A stretch of 64,000 bases of DNA from positions 62,001 through 126,000 of the forward strand of contig NZ_RCHR01000003.1 in assembly GCF_003665065.1 (NCBI RefSeq). Reading direction: 5' to 3'. Positions 1-9,348 of this stretch are shown here, piece after piece (the stretch's first letter is position 1; each line of letters opens with the position of its first letter). The position numbers and the translations under genes were made by a program. The notes beneath the pieces were generated by a model. The model ran no database searches and was not told where the DNA came from. It saw only the letters and a program-made list of their open reading frames with translations. This DNA comes from Oceanobacillus piezotolerans (GTDB lineage Bacteria; Bacillota; Bacilli; Bacillales; Amphibacillaceae).

Positions 1-602
1 CAATCGCCATTCACTTAGGATATAATCCTGAGGGAGGAACGAAAAATTTTAACTTTATAAGCTATCCTTCTCATTCAAATTTAGATGCCTATTTACGAAT
101 TGCAAAAGGACCTTATTTGCCAGAAGATGGTTTTTTCTTTCGCGCAGAGAGTTATTATAACCTAGCTACAAATATAGAGGAATTAGATTCAGCTGGCGGA
201 GGGAGAAAGATAATCGATGGTTTTGGAGGGGAGTCGCTTCATCAGCAGTCACATGGTGAGTCTTTTTTTGCTGCTTTCAATCATCGTTTTCGCGGTAAAG
301 GATTGTACATTTTAGATGAGCCGGAATCTGCATTATCACCACTGCGGCAACTATCTATACTAGCACGTATCCATGAGCTTGTTGAACAGGAATCACAATT
401 TATTATATCGACACACTCTTCTATCCTAATGGCATATCCTAATGCTAAAATATTAGAGCTAAGTGTGGAAGGTATGGAAGAAAAGCCCCTAGAGAAAACA
501 GGCCATTACACTATTATGAAACAATTCTTTGAGGATAAGGACAGGCTATTGCACCATTTATTTAATGAAGATATGTTTGACACAAGGAAAGAAAAAGAGT
601 AA
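1..602 (+). CDS. AAA-family ATPase, C-terminal part (5' end outside window)
   Basis: The reading frame is open from the first bases of the window, so only the last 200 or so residues are present and the start and Walker A motif lie to the left. A Walker B motif (LYILDEPESALSP) is followed by a switch-type histidine in FIISTHSSIL. This is the arrangement of stand-alone ABC/AAA ATPases of the OLD/RecF-like type that are predicted to act in the cytoplasm without a permease. The C-terminal tail is acidic and basic mixed. Substrate or partner cannot be told from this fragment. It ends about 110 bases before spx and shows no coupling with it. Confidence 0.75.
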   Translation, partial: IAIHLGYNPEGGTKNFNFISYPSHSNLDAYLRIAKGPYLPEDGFFFRAESYYNLATNIEELDSAGGGRKIIDGFGGESLHQQSHGESFFAAFNHRFRGKGLYILDEPESALSPLRQLSILARIHELVEQESQFIISTHSSILMAYPNAKILELSVEGMEEKPLEKTGHYTIMKQFFEDKDRLLHHLFNEDMFDTRKEKE

Positions 603-711
603 AATTATACTTAATTAAACATATTTAGATTCGAGATATAAACTCTTAGAACATATATCACATTTACAGTATATAGATAGAGAAAACTGATTAAAAAGTG
701 GGGAATGAATA

Positions 712-1107
712 ATGGTAACATTATATGTTACACCGAGCTGTACTTCATGCAGAAAAGCAAAAGCATGGTTTAAAAAGAACAATATTCCATTCAAAGAGAG
801 GAATATCTTTTCAGAAGGGCTTACTTTAGATGAGATTAAGGGGATTTTACGGTTAACTGAGGATGGAACAGAGGAGATTATATCTACGCGATCAAAGGTT
901 TTCCAAGAGTTGAACCTTGACCTCAATCAGATGCCGATGAAAGAATTATATCGCGTGATTCAAGAAAATCCTGGGATGCTGAAGCGCCCAATTATCCATG
1001 ATGATAAAAGACTCCAGGTTGGATATAATGAGGATGAAATTCGTCGATTCCTACCAAGATCTGTACGTACATTTTATTTAAAAGAAGCACAACGTATGAT
1101 TAATTAA
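712..1107 (+). CDS. spx: Spx, thiol-stress transcriptional regulator
   Basis: Spx binds the alpha C-terminal domain of RNA polymerase and reprograms transcription during disulfide stress. The protein is 131 residues, the family length. It carries the redox CxxC switch (CTSC, residues 10-13), the ArsC-like fold sequence and the RPII segment of the family. The start ATG follows a purine-rich ribosome site (GTGGGG). It is monocistronic and followed at once by a strong terminator. Known Spx proteins are controlled by ClpXP degradation; this sequence does not itself show that. The ArsC/YusI relatives are the only alternative, and the CTSC motif with this length favours Spx. Confidence 0.95.
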   Translation: MVTLYVTPSCTSCRKAKAWFKKNNIPFKERNIFSEGLTLDEIKGILRLTEDGTEEIISTRSKVFQELNLDLNQMPMKELYRVIQENPGMLKRPIIHDDKRLQVGYNEDEIRRFLPRSVRTFYLKEAQRMIN

Positions 1108-1111
1108 AAAT

Positions 1112-1163
1112 AAAAAAATACGAATCCATTCAGGAATATCATGAATGGATTCGTATTTTTTTA
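1112..1163 (+). terminator. Rho-independent terminator after spx
   Basis: A perfect inverted repeat of about 16 bases (ATACGAATCCATTCA and its complement) ends in a T-run. The A-run on the other side makes it bidirectional, so it can also serve the minus-strand genes to the right. Confidence 0.9.
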
Positions 1164-1207
1164 ATAATAGCATCCTTCATATTCTGAGTCATTGAATAGT
1201 CTTCTCA

Positions 1208-1429
1208 TTATTTTTTCCTGAATCGCGTAATTAGTGGACTTACTTGGCCGTAAATATCATTTAGCTTATGAAAGGTACCAGTCATCTTTTCAAAATCCAA
1301 ATTTCCGTCATCATCCTGAAACATCGATAGTAACCGTTCACTAGTTGATATCTCTTGTTTGACAGGTCGACGTGATGAAAATGGGCGCCGTTGGGGGGCT
1401 GGACGTCTTCTCGGCCTCTCCATAAACAT
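1208..1429 (-). CDS. YppG-like small basic protein
   Basis: A 73-residue protein with a very basic, proline/arginine-rich N-terminus (RPRRRPAPQRR) and a C-terminal part reading LDFEKM...VSPLITRF. The C-terminal pattern resembles the YppG family of Bacillaceae, often linked to the spore coat. The ATG is preceded by AAAGGAGTGG at good spacing. The role is not established; the family link is from my recollection of the motif and is moderate. Confidence 0.6.
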   Translation of the reverse strand: MFMERPRRRPAPQRRPFSSRRPVKQEISTSERLLSMFQDDDGNLDFEKMTGTFHKLNDIYGQVSPLITRFRKK

Positions 1430-1465
1430 GAAATACCACTCCTTTACCTTGTTTATAAATAGTTA

Positions 1466-1729
1466 TTACCAGAAGAAGAAGGGAACTAACGCTAATGTTG
1501 CGATTGCACCTAGAGCTACTCCAAATCCAAATCCGCCATAACCATAACCACCATAATAGCCGTATCCAAATCCTCTAATGTTTCTTCCGCCACCTAGAGG
1601 ACGTAAATAAACTCTTCTATTATCTACATGTCGAATTATACCTCTATGCACTCTGCCATCACGTGTTCTTATTTCTACTGCTCTTCCTCGATAACGATTG
1701 CATAAAGTATGATAATGACCAACAGACAC
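1466..1729 (-). CDS. small Gly/Tyr-rich protein with C-terminal membrane segment
   Basis: I place the start at a GTG preceded by GGAGGTGTTAGT, giving 87 residues; the longer frame upstream contains the ribosome site itself. The first half is a compact basic stretch (EIRTRDGRVHRGIIRHVD) that looks like a short beta-rich, Sm-like fold. It is followed by a GYGYYGGYGYGGFGFG low-complexity linker and a hydrophobic C-terminal segment ending FFFW. The function is unknown. Similar Gly/Tyr-rich small proteins occur in spore-forming bacilli and a spore-surface role is possible, but nothing here proves it. Confidence 0.6.
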   Translation of the reverse strand: MSVGHYHTLCNRYRGRAVEIRTRDGRVHRGIIRHVDNRRVYLRPLGGGRNIRGFGYGYYGGYGYGGFGFGVALGAIATLALVPFFFW

Positions 1730-1970
1730 ACTAACACCTCCGTATAGTTTTAAACAACTGAAGCTAGATATATATATATACATTAAAATAGTTTATATAA
1801 GCTCCATTACTGCATGATATGTCTATGGCTAGATGTTGTATAGGATAAATCAATCAGGCAATGAGTGGAGTTTTGATAGATATTTTGTTTTTCAATTGAT
1901 ATAAAAGGAATACATAATTTCTGCTTTGTTAGAAACAATACAAATTAGTAAAAGAAGTGGAGGGATTATA

Positions 1971-2243
1971 ATGATGGAAAATATTCATACGGAATTACAA
2001 CAGGCAAGTAGAGAGATAAATGAAGCACAAGAGGCAGTTCTTCAGGCACAAGGAAGAGATGAACATTTATTAGAACAAGCAGAGCAGAAAATAAAGCGTG
2101 CTGCAGATGTCCTGCAAAATATTCAAGAGCATGGCGGCCTAGAAATAACTAAAAATTCACAGTTTCAGCAAGCTTATGAGGAATTGCATGATGTACGTCA
2201 GCAAGTGCAGGAAGCTCAGCAAAACAACCATGATATATTGTAA
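1971..2243 (+). CDS. small coiled-coil protein of unknown function
   Basis: A 90-residue, Gln/Glu/Ala-rich protein predicted to be almost entirely alpha-helical, with heptad-like spacing. Start ATG at 1971 (or the next ATG at 1974) follows GGAGGG. The pattern resembles the short cytosolic coiled-coil families of Bacillaceae (DUF2564 or YtzC-like), but I cannot assign one with confidence. It stands alone, with a terminator about 110 bases downstream. Confidence 0.7.
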   Translation: MMENIHTELQQASREINEAQEAVLQAQGRDEHLLEQAEQKIKRAADVLQNIQEHGGLEITKNSQFQQAYEELHDVRQQVQEAQQNNHDIL

Positions 2244-2356
2244 TAATCTTCAGTGTTTTAAAGTTTTATCCTACTGTAGAGTTCTTTTCCTGCATAATCC
2301 TGTAAATGTGTTTAAGTACCCATTTTGTAAATGACTATAACTCTGAAAAGGAACTG

Positions 2357-2398
2357 AAAAATGTCTAACTACCTTTCTAAAGGTAGTTAGACATTTTT
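2357..2398. terminator. bidirectional hairpin terminator
   Basis: AAAAATGTCTAACTACCTT and its exact complement flank a loop of about 4 bases. A-run on the left and T-run on the right allow use on either strand. It separates the small coiled-coil gene from the two-component operon; the rest of the gap holds nothing I recognise. Confidence 0.85.
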
Positions 2399-2546
2399 CT
2401 GTTATGATAGATTTCGGAGTAAAGAATCTCAGCAATTGAAAATTATTAGTTTTGTCAAAGTTTTGCCAAAGAATATTAAGTAAAAATAAACTTTTCAATA
2501 TAACATATCGATATAAATTATACTAGGTGTGGGAAGAGGGAGGACA

Positions 2547-3257
2547 ATGACAGAGAAAAGTAAAATTCTGATAGTAGAAGATGATTATGAAATTGCTCGT
2601 ATTATGTGTGATCACCTGCGAAGAGAGAACTTTGAAGTAACCTGGGCATCAACTGGTACAGAAGGTTGGGAAGATTTTAAGCAAGATAGGTACTCAATGG
2701 TGTTAGTTGACTTAATGCTTCCAGAAATGGATGGTTTTACGCTTTGTAAAACGATTCGCTTAGAAAGTGATGTTCCTTTGTTGATTGTCAGTGCGAAAAA
2801 TGAGGATGAGAGTAAAATTCATGGACTTGACCTTGGTGCCGATGATTATTTAACAAAGCCATTCAGTTTAAAAGAACTGACAGCACGAGTTCATTCTCAT
2901 TTGAGAAGGTATCAGCGTTATACAAACAAGCATTACAATGAAGAAAAGTATTACTATAAGCATGGATTAGCTATCGATTTCTTAAATGGTGCAGTATTTC
3001 TCGATGAGCAGCTAATAAACCTAACCGCTAAAGAGCTCGAAATTTTGTTATTGCTTGCAAAGAATCCATTTATTACCTTTGAAAAACCCAAGATATACCA
3101 GCATATTTGGCAGTTGGAAAATGTGGAGGGGAATAATACGGTGACTGTGCATATAAAGAGTTTACGAACAAAGATTCAGGATACTAGTCGAACTGCTAAA
3201 TTTATTCAAACCGTCTGGGGAGTCGGATATCGGTTTATCGGTGAACAAATAGGATGA
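2547..3257 (+). CDS. OmpR/PhoB-family response regulator
   Basis: Cytoplasmic DNA-binding regulator of 236 residues. The receiver domain (about 1-120) has the acidic pocket VEDD and the phospho-acceptor Asp55 in LVDLMLPEMDGF. A winged-helix trans_reg_C domain follows (about 140-235, with NTVTVHIKSLRTKI and VWGVGYRF). I choose the ATG at 2547 after GAGGGAGG rather than the GTG at 2529, which contains the ribosome site. It overlaps the kinase gene by 4 bases, so the pair is translationally coupled. Confidence 0.92.
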   Translation: MTEKSKILIVEDDYEIARIMCDHLRRENFEVTWASTGTEGWEDFKQDRYSMVLVDLMLPEMDGFTLCKTIRLESDVPLLIVSAKNEDESKIHGLDLGADDYLTKPFSLKELTARVHSHLRRYQRYTNKHYNEEKYYYKHGLAIDFLNGAVFLDEQLINLTAKELEILLLLAKNPFITFEKPKIYQHIWQLENVEGNNTVTVHIKSLRTKIQDTSRTAKFIQTVWGVGYRFIGEQIG

Positions 3258-4717
3258 AGATAAAATATTGGCTTATTGGCACTTACCTCATAGTTATGCT
3301 TTTACCAATCGCAGCGCTGTATCTTCTCTATGTTAGTTTAAGCCACTATGATCAGCAACAAGATTTAAAGGAATATCTAGAATTTCAGGAACTAGTCACG
3401 AACACGGAAACTTATTTGCAGGATGCCTCATTATACGACATTCAGCCTGAGGAAAACTATCAGCACTTACGAGATTTAACAAATAATAATATAAAGATTG
3501 ATTTGTACCGATATGATGGAGTGCAAGTATTTTCATCATTGGATTCTCCTGGAACTACTCATTTTATAACAGATACTATTGAGAATTTGTATAAGGGATT
3601 AAATGAATATAAAAAAAATCCGCAAACCCATAATGTAAAAAAACTGATGTTGGATGAAGATAACCGTATTATAGGATTATATGAGATTACGGTTGGAAGA
3701 AATGCCTGGGTAGATACAGCCAGCAACCGATCTCTATGGATGATTATTCTGTTTTCTGTTTTCTTTATTGGGTTATATGCCTTAGTCTTCCTTTTGCTTC
3801 AACGTAAATTGAATCGACCATTAAAAATACTACAAGCTCATATGAGAGCTTTTGCTAAGGGAGAAGAAGCAAAAGAAGCATTAGTAGAGTCAAAGGATGA
3901 AATAGGTGAGCTTGCATCCCACTTTGTGAAAATGAAAGAACAAATCATTCAAACAAGGGAAGAACTAGCCAATCAACAAAAGGAAAAGGAATATATGGTT
4001 GCCTCTCTTTCTCATGATTTAAAGACTCCACTAACGGTTATTCGCACGTATACTGAGGCATTGGAAGATACTTCTCTTTCTGAAAAAGAAAGAGAAGAAT
4101 ACCGAGCTATTTTATTTCAGAAGTTGGACCATATGAAACAGATGATTGATGATCTTTCTGTTTATACCGCATTGCAATCATCAGGAAATAGTATTCATCC
4201 TGTTCAGGTAAATGGCCATGAATTCTTTGACATGCTATTCGCTGGATATGAAGCACCCTGTGCAAAAAAAGGAATTAAATTAGTTACCGATTTAAAAGTT
4301 AATAATGCTTATAGGCTAGATCCGAAACAAGTCATTCGTGTTGTCGATAATTTGATGGACAATAGCATGCGCTATACAGCAATAAATCGTCGAATTGGTC
4401 TAGCAGCAATTGGTTCAACAAAATCCCTGCCTGAATGGATTTTCTTAAGTTTTAAGGAAGAAATAGAAGAATGGAGACAGGGGGGAACTGTATTGCTCAT
4501 TCAAAATGAAGGAATGGGAATCCGATCCGAACAACTAGAGAAATTGTTTCTCCCATTCTATCAAGATAATGCTTCTAGAGGGAAGGGAGCTACCTCAGGT
4601 CTTGGGTTAAGTATAGCGAAAATGATTATGGAAAAACATGATGGAAAGATAAAGATATGGTCGAAAGAGGAGCAAGGAACATTAATTGCCTGTTGGCTGA
4701 AGGAGAGAGGATATTGA
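3254..4717 (+). CDS. membrane sensor histidine kinase
   Basis: 487 residues. Transmembrane helix 1 spans about 7-29, an extracytoplasmic sensor about 30-160, helix 2 about 161-183, and a HAMP domain about 185-237. The phospho-acceptor His254 lies in SLSHDLKTPLT. The ATPase domain has an N box (DNLMDN, near 366-371), a GMGI G1 box and GLGLSIA. It should phosphorylate the regulator encoded just upstream. The stimulus cannot be read from the sensor region. The linked lipoprotein gene, whose start overlaps this stop codon, suggests an envelope-related signal. Confidence 0.92.
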   Translation: MKIKYWLIGTYLIVMLLPIAALYLLYVSLSHYDQQQDLKEYLEFQELVTNTETYLQDASLYDIQPEENYQHLRDLTNNNIKIDLYRYDGVQVFSSLDSPGTTHFITDTIENLYKGLNEYKKNPQTHNVKKLMLDEDNRIIGLYEITVGRNAWVDTASNRSLWMIILFSVFFIGLYALVFLLLQRKLNRPLKILQAHMRAFAKGEEAKEALVESKDEIGELASHFVKMKEQIIQTREELANQQKEKEYMVASLSHDLKTPLTVIRTYTEALEDTSLSEKEREEYRAILFQKLDHMKQMIDDLSVYTALQSSGNSIHPVQVNGHEFFDMLFAGYEAPCAKKGIKLVTDLKVNNAYRLDPKQVIRVVDNLMDNSMRYTAINRRIGLAAIGSTKSLPEWIFLSFKEEIEEWRQGGTVLLIQNEGMGIRSEQLEKLFLPFYQDNASRGKGATSGLGLSIAKMIMEKHDGKIKIWSKEEQGTLIACWLKERGY

Positions 4718-5778
4718 AAAAAGTATTAGCATTATTAAGTATTACTGCATTACTTTTGGGAGGTTGTTCTATGGACATGAATGTATCTGCTGAAGAAATC
4801 ATCCACAATGCAATCGAATCAGAAAAGGATATAGGCTCTTATTATGGAAAGTCAGAAATGAAGCTATTTGAAGGGGAAGAGCTTATTAATGAATTTTCAA
4901 TAGAAGAGTTTGTAGCTGAGGATGGGAAGAAGAAACTTATCACACAAGACAAGATACTTGATCAGAAGTCGACTGCTCTTAACATAGACAATAAATTAAC
5001 AGTTTATGATGAAGCAACAGGACAGGTTTTTGAAATGGGAACGGAAGAAATGGCTGGACTCGCTTCGATGAGTCCAAAAGAACAATTTAAAAATATGATG
5101 GAAAACATGAAGTCTACCCATGATTATGAAATGGTAGGAGAAGATAAGGTATTAGACTTTGATGTGTTTCATATAAAAATGACAACCAAAGAGAAAGATA
5201 ATTTAATTGGTGATATGGAGCTGTGGATAGACCAGAAAACATGGTTTGTAGTTAAGATGAAGACAGAGATAGGAGATTCTAAATCAGAAGTGCAATATAC
5301 AACACTAGATTATTCCCCAGAATTTGCTGAGGATACATTTACGATGGAAATACCTGAAAATGCTGAGAAGGTTGATTTAGAGGAAGATTTCGGTCCAAGC
5401 AGTGTCTCTATTGAGGAAGCAGAAGAAGCGATGGGTCAATCCTTTCTCGTCTTCCCTGAAGAAGAGATAAAGCTGACTGATGTGCAGTTATATCCTTATT
5501 CCGAGCAACTTCAGCGAAGTGAAATAGATTTGCAATACAGCTCAGCAGAAGATATTCCAATGTTCTCTCTATCTGTTTTTCCAACACCAGAGGATATGCC
5601 AATTGCCGAAGGAGATAGAAAAATTCGAGGGAATAATGCGGAATATGATAAGATGATTAACGGAATCAGTTGGGATGAAAATGGCTTACGTTACAATCTA
5701 TTAATCACAAATCCAGATATTGCTATAGAGGATATTGAGAAATTAACAGATGAAATGGTCCTTAGTTCGGAGCAATAA
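4714..5778 (+). CDS. lipoprotein with LolA-like and DUF4367-like domains
   Basis: The start is a TTG overlapping the kinase stop (TTGA) after AAGGAGAGAGG, giving 354 residues. MKKVLALLSITALLLGGC is a lipoprotein signal with Cys18 as the lipidation site, so the product is anchored to the outer face of the membrane. The middle part (about 30-210, with ELWIDQKTWFVVK and PEFAEDTFTMEIP) has the LolA-like beta-sheet pattern of COG2834. The last 130 residues look like DUF4367. YdcC-like sporulation lipoproteins share this layout. It may be a regulatory partner or target of the two-component pair; that is inference from operon position. Confidence 0.75.
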   Translation: MKKVLALLSITALLLGGCSMDMNVSAEEIIHNAIESEKDIGSYYGKSEMKLFEGEELINEFSIEEFVAEDGKKKLITQDKILDQKSTALNIDNKLTVYDEATGQVFEMGTEEMAGLASMSPKEQFKNMMENMKSTHDYEMVGEDKVLDFDVFHIKMTTKEKDNLIGDMELWIDQKTWFVVKMKTEIGDSKSEVQYTTLDYSPEFAEDTFTMEIPENAEKVDLEEDFGPSSVSIEEAEEAMGQSFLVFPEEEIKLTDVQLYPYSEQLQRSEIDLQYSSAEDIPMFSLSVFPTPEDMPIAEGDRKIRGNNAEYDKMINGISWDENGLRYNLLITNPDIAIEDIEKLTDEMVLSSEQ

Positions 5779-5799
5779 TTAATGGAGGTTAGTAAGTTC

Positions 5800-6096
5800 A
5801 TGGAATTTGATTTTTTCTGGCTAGCTATAGGAATAGCTGCTGCAGGGTATTTTATTGGTGAAGGCATTAAGAATTTTAATAATCCGGATGGGAAGGATTT
5901 ATTAGGAGATTCTTATGATGATGACCAGCATGAATTAATAAAGGATAAAGATGTGCACCATTTTATGGGAATAAGCAAAGAGGATGCTAAGCTGTTGGTA
6001 GAAAAGTATCCCGATATTCCACACATAGAACTGAATGGATCTATCTATTATCCAAAAGCAAAATTACGCCAATGGTTAATGAAAATAGGAGAATAA
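5800..6096 (+). CDS. small membrane protein with excisionase-like C-terminus
   Basis: 98 residues from the ATG at 5800, placed after GGAGG at 5784-5788; the ATG at 5782 overlaps the ribosome site. The N-terminus has one hydrophobic segment (FFWLAIGIAAAGYFIG), then an acidic linker. The C-terminal part (GISKEDAKLLVEKYPDIPHI...YPKAKLRQWL) resembles the helix-turn-helix of small excisionase/MerR-like proteins. It follows the lipoprotein gene closely and may be the fourth gene of that operon. A DNA-binding role is inference. Confidence 0.65.
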   Translation: MEFDFFWLAIGIAAAGYFIGEGIKNFNNPDGKDLLGDSYDDDQHELIKDKDVHHFMGISKEDAKLLVEKYPDIPHIELNGSIYYPKAKLRQWLMKIGE

Positions 6097-6098
6097 AG

Positions 6099-6131
6099 AA
6101 AAGCGTGCAATCTGTCCATTGCACGCTTCTT
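6099..6131. terminator. terminator between convergent operons
   Basis: GAAGCGTGCAAT and its complement form a 12-base stem around a 6-base loop between two convergent genes. The stem is strong, but the T-tracts are short. Confidence 0.75.
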
Positions 6132-6132
6132 C

Positions 6133-7650
6133 CTATTCTAGTAAACCTTCATTTGTTAAATATTCTCTAGCCACTTCTCCTGCTGAAACGCCCTCTACGT
6201 CAACCATATAGTTCATTTCACGCATCTCATCATCCGTGATTTTGCCACCAAGTTGATTTAACACGTTAACGATTTCTGGATATTCTTCCGCTGTTTCTTT
6301 TCTCATTAATGGTGCACCCTGATATGGTGGGAAAAGCTCTTTATCATCTTCTAATACGGTTAAATCATAACGTTCTAACTCACTGTCTGTAGAATACGCA
6401 TCTATTAAGTTAATATCACCCTGTTCTACCGCGTTATATCTTAATTGAGGTTCCATGGTAACTAAGTTCGGGAATTGGATTCCATAGACCTCCTGAATTC
6501 CTAAATATCCATCTTCACGGTCAGAGAATTCGAGTGTAAAACCTGCACGAATTTCATCTTCCAAGCCATCTAAATCGGATATCGATTCTACTTGATGTTC
6601 TTCTGCAAACGTGGTCGGTATAGCTAATGCATAGGTGTTATTAAACTCCATCGGTTCCAGATAGGCAAGGTTATACTGTTCTTCTAATCCTTTTTTCGCC
6701 TGTTCATATACTTCCTGTCTGTCATTGCTAACCGCAGTTTCTTTTAAGAACTCCGCGATAGCTGTTCCAGTGAATTCTGGGTATATATCAATACTATCAT
6801 TCACTAAAGCATCGAACACAAAGGTAGTCTTACCAAGCCCGGCCTCAAGTTCGACGTTTAAATCCGTTTCGTCCTCAATTAACAGTTTGTACATATTGAT
6901 TAGAATTTCAGGCTCTGCTCCCAATTTACCGCCAATCACAATGGTTTCCTCCTGGCTCTTCATGAGACTAGGAATAATAGTAATAGCAAAGGCAACTATG
7001 AAAATAACAATAATGGTAATCATCGTTTGTTTATATGGAAGTTTTTCCATTTTGCGAAGGACCAGATCAAACAGTATTGCTAAAAGAGCTGCTGGAATGG
7101 CACCAAGAATAATAAGTGCTGTATTATTTCTATCTATACCTAATAAAATAATATCCCCTAATCCTCCTGCACCGATTAAAGCAGCAAGTGTGGCTGTACC
7201 AATTATCAGTACCATGGCTGTTCGAATACCAGCCATAATAACAGGCATTGCTAGTGGAAGTTCAATTCTCATAAGCCTTCTTCGTGTATTCATTCCCATT
7301 GCCCGAGCAGCTTCCACTAAAGAAGGATCTACTTCTTTTATACCCGTATACGTGTTCCGTAAAATTGGAAGCAACGCATAAATGACGAGGGCAATAATGG
7401 CTGGAATTTTTCCAATGCCAAACAATGGAATAAACAGACCAAGTAAGGCGAGTGAAGGAATGGTTTGTAACACAGCGGTAACGTTAATAATTGGTTCCGC
7501 AATTCGTTCCTTCTTGGTTAAATATATCCCTAAAGGAATGGAGATTAATACAGCAAAGAATAAAGCCGTAAAGGATATTTGAATATGCTCCATAAGTGCC
7601 TGCCACAACTGTCCTTGTCTTGCTTGGAATTCATTCAAAAGGTTAGCCAT
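6133..7650 (-). CDS. opuFB: OpuF-type osmoprotectant ABC transporter, permease fused to substrate-binding protein
   Basis: 505 residues joining two functions that are usually separate. Residues 1 to about 215 are a BPD_transp_1 permease with several membrane helices and the cytoplasmic coupling loop around EAARAMGMN. After another membrane helix, residues about 230-505 are an OpuAC-type binding domain (VIGGKLGAEPEIL, TFVFDALVNDSIDIYPEFTGT). The product should take up glycine betaine-type compatible solutes during osmotic stress. This fused design matches the OpuF system described in Bacillus. The start ATG follows AGAGAGGTG and overlaps the upstream ATPase gene by 8 bases. Confidence 0.88.
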   Translation of the reverse strand: MANLLNEFQARQGQLWQALMEHIQISFTALFFAVLISIPLGIYLTKKERIAEPIINVTAVLQTIPSLALLGLFIPLFGIGKIPAIIALVIYALLPILRNTYTGIKEVDPSLVEAARAMGMNTRRRLMRIELPLAMPVIMAGIRTAMVLIIGTATLAALIGAGGLGDIILLGIDRNNTALIILGAIPAALLAILFDLVLRKMEKLPYKQTMITIIVIFIVAFAITIIPSLMKSQEETIVIGGKLGAEPEILINMYKLLIEDETDLNVELEAGLGKTTFVFDALVNDSIDIYPEFTGTAIAEFLKETAVSNDRQEVYEQAKKGLEEQYNLAYLEPMEFNNTYALAIPTTFAEEHQVESISDLDGLEDEIRAGFTLEFSDREDGYLGIQEVYGIQFPNLVTMEPQLRYNAVEQGDINLIDAYSTDSELERYDLTVLEDDKELFPPYQGAPLMRKETAEEYPEIVNVLNQLGGKITDDEMREMNYMVDVEGVSAGEVAREYLTNEGLLE

Positions 7651-8605
7651 TTAGGGCACCTCTCTCTCCTAGTTGGTTAGAGAAATATTGGATGATGATT
7701 TGGCGATCAATTATCCCGATGGTTTGGTCATTTTCTGTTATTGCAACCAATTCATACATACTTAATTTTTGTAATGCGTCTTCTAGTGAGGCTGTCCTTG
7801 GTAGAGAAGCGATAGGTTCCATTTCTGCCTCAGGCAGCGGCTGTATAAAGTCACTTAAAGTGAATTCTGTGGAAACTGGTAACCCTTTTGAGCCAACAAA
7901 GTCTTTTACAAAGTCTGTTGCTGGATTAGATACAAGCTCCGCTGGTGTCCCAATTTGAATACACTTGCCATCCTGCATCACGCAAATGCGATCAGCTAGT
8001 TTTAATGCTTCTTGCATATCATGTGTAACAAAAACGATTGTTTTGTTAATCGTCTTTTTTAAATGGAGCATATCATCCTGCAGTTTTTCCCGGCTTATTG
8101 GATCAAGTGCACTAAAGGGCTCATCCATTAAAATAATATCTGGATCGGCTGCCAAGGCGCGAGCAACTCCAATTCGCTGTTGCTCTCCTCCTGAAAGCTC
8201 GTTTGGTTTTCTTTTTCGATATGTATTAGGTTCAAGACCCACCATTTCAAGAAGTTCAGTTACTCGTTCTTTTATTTTATCTGGACTCCATTTTTTCAGT
8301 TCAGGTACAATAGCAATATTTTCTTCAATTGTCATATGAGGGAATAGCGCAATTTGCTGCAGAACATAGCCAATATTCCAGCGCAATTCATGAATATTGT
8401 ATTCACTAATTTTCTTTCCATCTATGTACAGTGTTCCATCGCTTAAAGGAATTAAGCGATTCATCATTTTTAATGTAGTGGTTTTTCCACAACCACTAGG
8501 TCCAATAAGGACAAAAAATTCACCATTATGTATTTCAAGATCTAAGGATTCAACAGCAGTTGTTCCATCGGGGTACTTTTTTGTTACATTTTCTAATTTA
8601 ATCAC
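7643..8605 (-). CDS. opuFA: OpuF-type osmoprotectant ABC transporter, ATPase subunit
   Basis: 320 residues, cytoplasmic. Walker A GPSGCGKTT, Q-loop YVLQQ, signature LSGGEQQRIGVARAL, Walker B IILMDEPFSALD and switch VTHDMQEAL are all present. A regulatory CBS-like region follows (about 250-315), as in osmoregulated OpuA/OpuC ATPases that sense ionic strength. The start is GTG after GAGGTGACAAT; an ATG two bases upstream is out of frame and closes immediately. It is the first gene of the two-gene opuF operon. Confidence 0.88.
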   Translation of the reverse strand: MIKLENVTKKYPDGTTAVESLDLEIHNGEFFVLIGPSGCGKTTTLKMMNRLIPLSDGTLYIDGKKISEYNIHELRWNIGYVLQQIALFPHMTIEENIAIVPELKKWSPDKIKERVTELLEMVGLEPNTYRKRKPNELSGGEQQRIGVARALAADPDIILMDEPFSALDPISREKLQDDMLHLKKTINKTIVFVTHDMQEALKLADRICVMQDGKCIQIGTPAELVSNPATDFVKDFVGSKGLPVSTEFTLSDFIQPLPEAEMEPIASLPRTASLEDALQKLSMYELVAITENDQTIGIIDRQIIIQYFSNQLGERGALNG

Positions 8606-8790
8606 ATTGTCACCTCTATCATTATAATGTTGTACATGGTAAAAAAACTCTATAGTATCTACCCTAGGTATAAACTAGTTAAACGTAATAAGCGCTTTTA
8701 TTTTAACATTTCTCACTTGCTAACGCGCGTAATCTGTTTTAAGTTTATGATGATAGTATATAAACAAGAATATTGGAAGGATTTGTTTGC

Positions 8791-9348
8791 ATGGTGTCTG
8801 AAAAAGAAAAAATGATTGAAGGAGAAATTTATAATCCGGCAGATCAAGAGCTTGTAAGAGATAGAATCAACGCCCGCAGCAAAACAAGAATATTTAATGC
8901 AACATTGGAAACAGAAGATGAAGAGCGAAAGAAGCTGTTAAAGGACCTTTTTGGTTCAACAGGAGATGACATTTATATAGAACCAACTTTCCGATGTGAC
9001 TATGGATATAACATTCATGTTGGAGAAAACTTTTATGCAAACTTCAATTGCGTATTTTTGGATGTTTGTGAAATAAGAATAGGAAAAAATTGTTTTGTTG
9101 CACCTGGTGTACATATTTATACGGCTGCTCATCCGATTAATCCAGTGGAAAGAACAAGCGGGATAGAATTTGGCAAGCCAGTGACTATCGGTGATAATGT
9201 TTGGATTGGTGGGGGTGCAATTATCAATCCTGGTATTACAATTGGGGACAATGTTGTTATCGCATCTGGTGCAGTGGTAACCAAGGACGTGCGGGATAAT
9301 GTTGTAGTCGGTGGAAATCCTGCTAGAGTCATTAAAACCGTTAATTAA
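8791..9348 (+). CDS. maa: maltose/galactoside O-acetyltransferase family protein
   Basis: 185 residues. The N-terminal mac domain ([18 protein letters not shown]) is followed by a left-handed beta-helix of hexapeptide repeats ([42 protein letters not shown]). The catalytic histidine is in YTAAHP. The enzyme transfers acetyl from acetyl-CoA to a sugar hydroxyl. I choose ATG at 8791, 10 bases after GGAAGG, over an upstream TTG. It is monocistronic with its own terminator. Confidence 0.9.
   Translation: MVSEKEKMIEGEIYNPADQELVRDRINARSKTRIFNATLETEDEERKKLLKDLFGSTGDDIYIEPTFRCDYGYNIHVGENFYANFNCVFLDVCEIRIGKNCFVAPGVHIYTAAHPINPVERTSGIEFGKPVTIGDNVWIGGGAIINPGITIGDNVVIASGAVVTKDVRDNVVVGGNPARVIKTVN

Noticed and set aside
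6725..7381. 218-codon frame on the + strand opposite opuFB
   Set aside because: It is the antisense shadow of a well-supported permease, hydrophobic for that reason, with no ribosome site.
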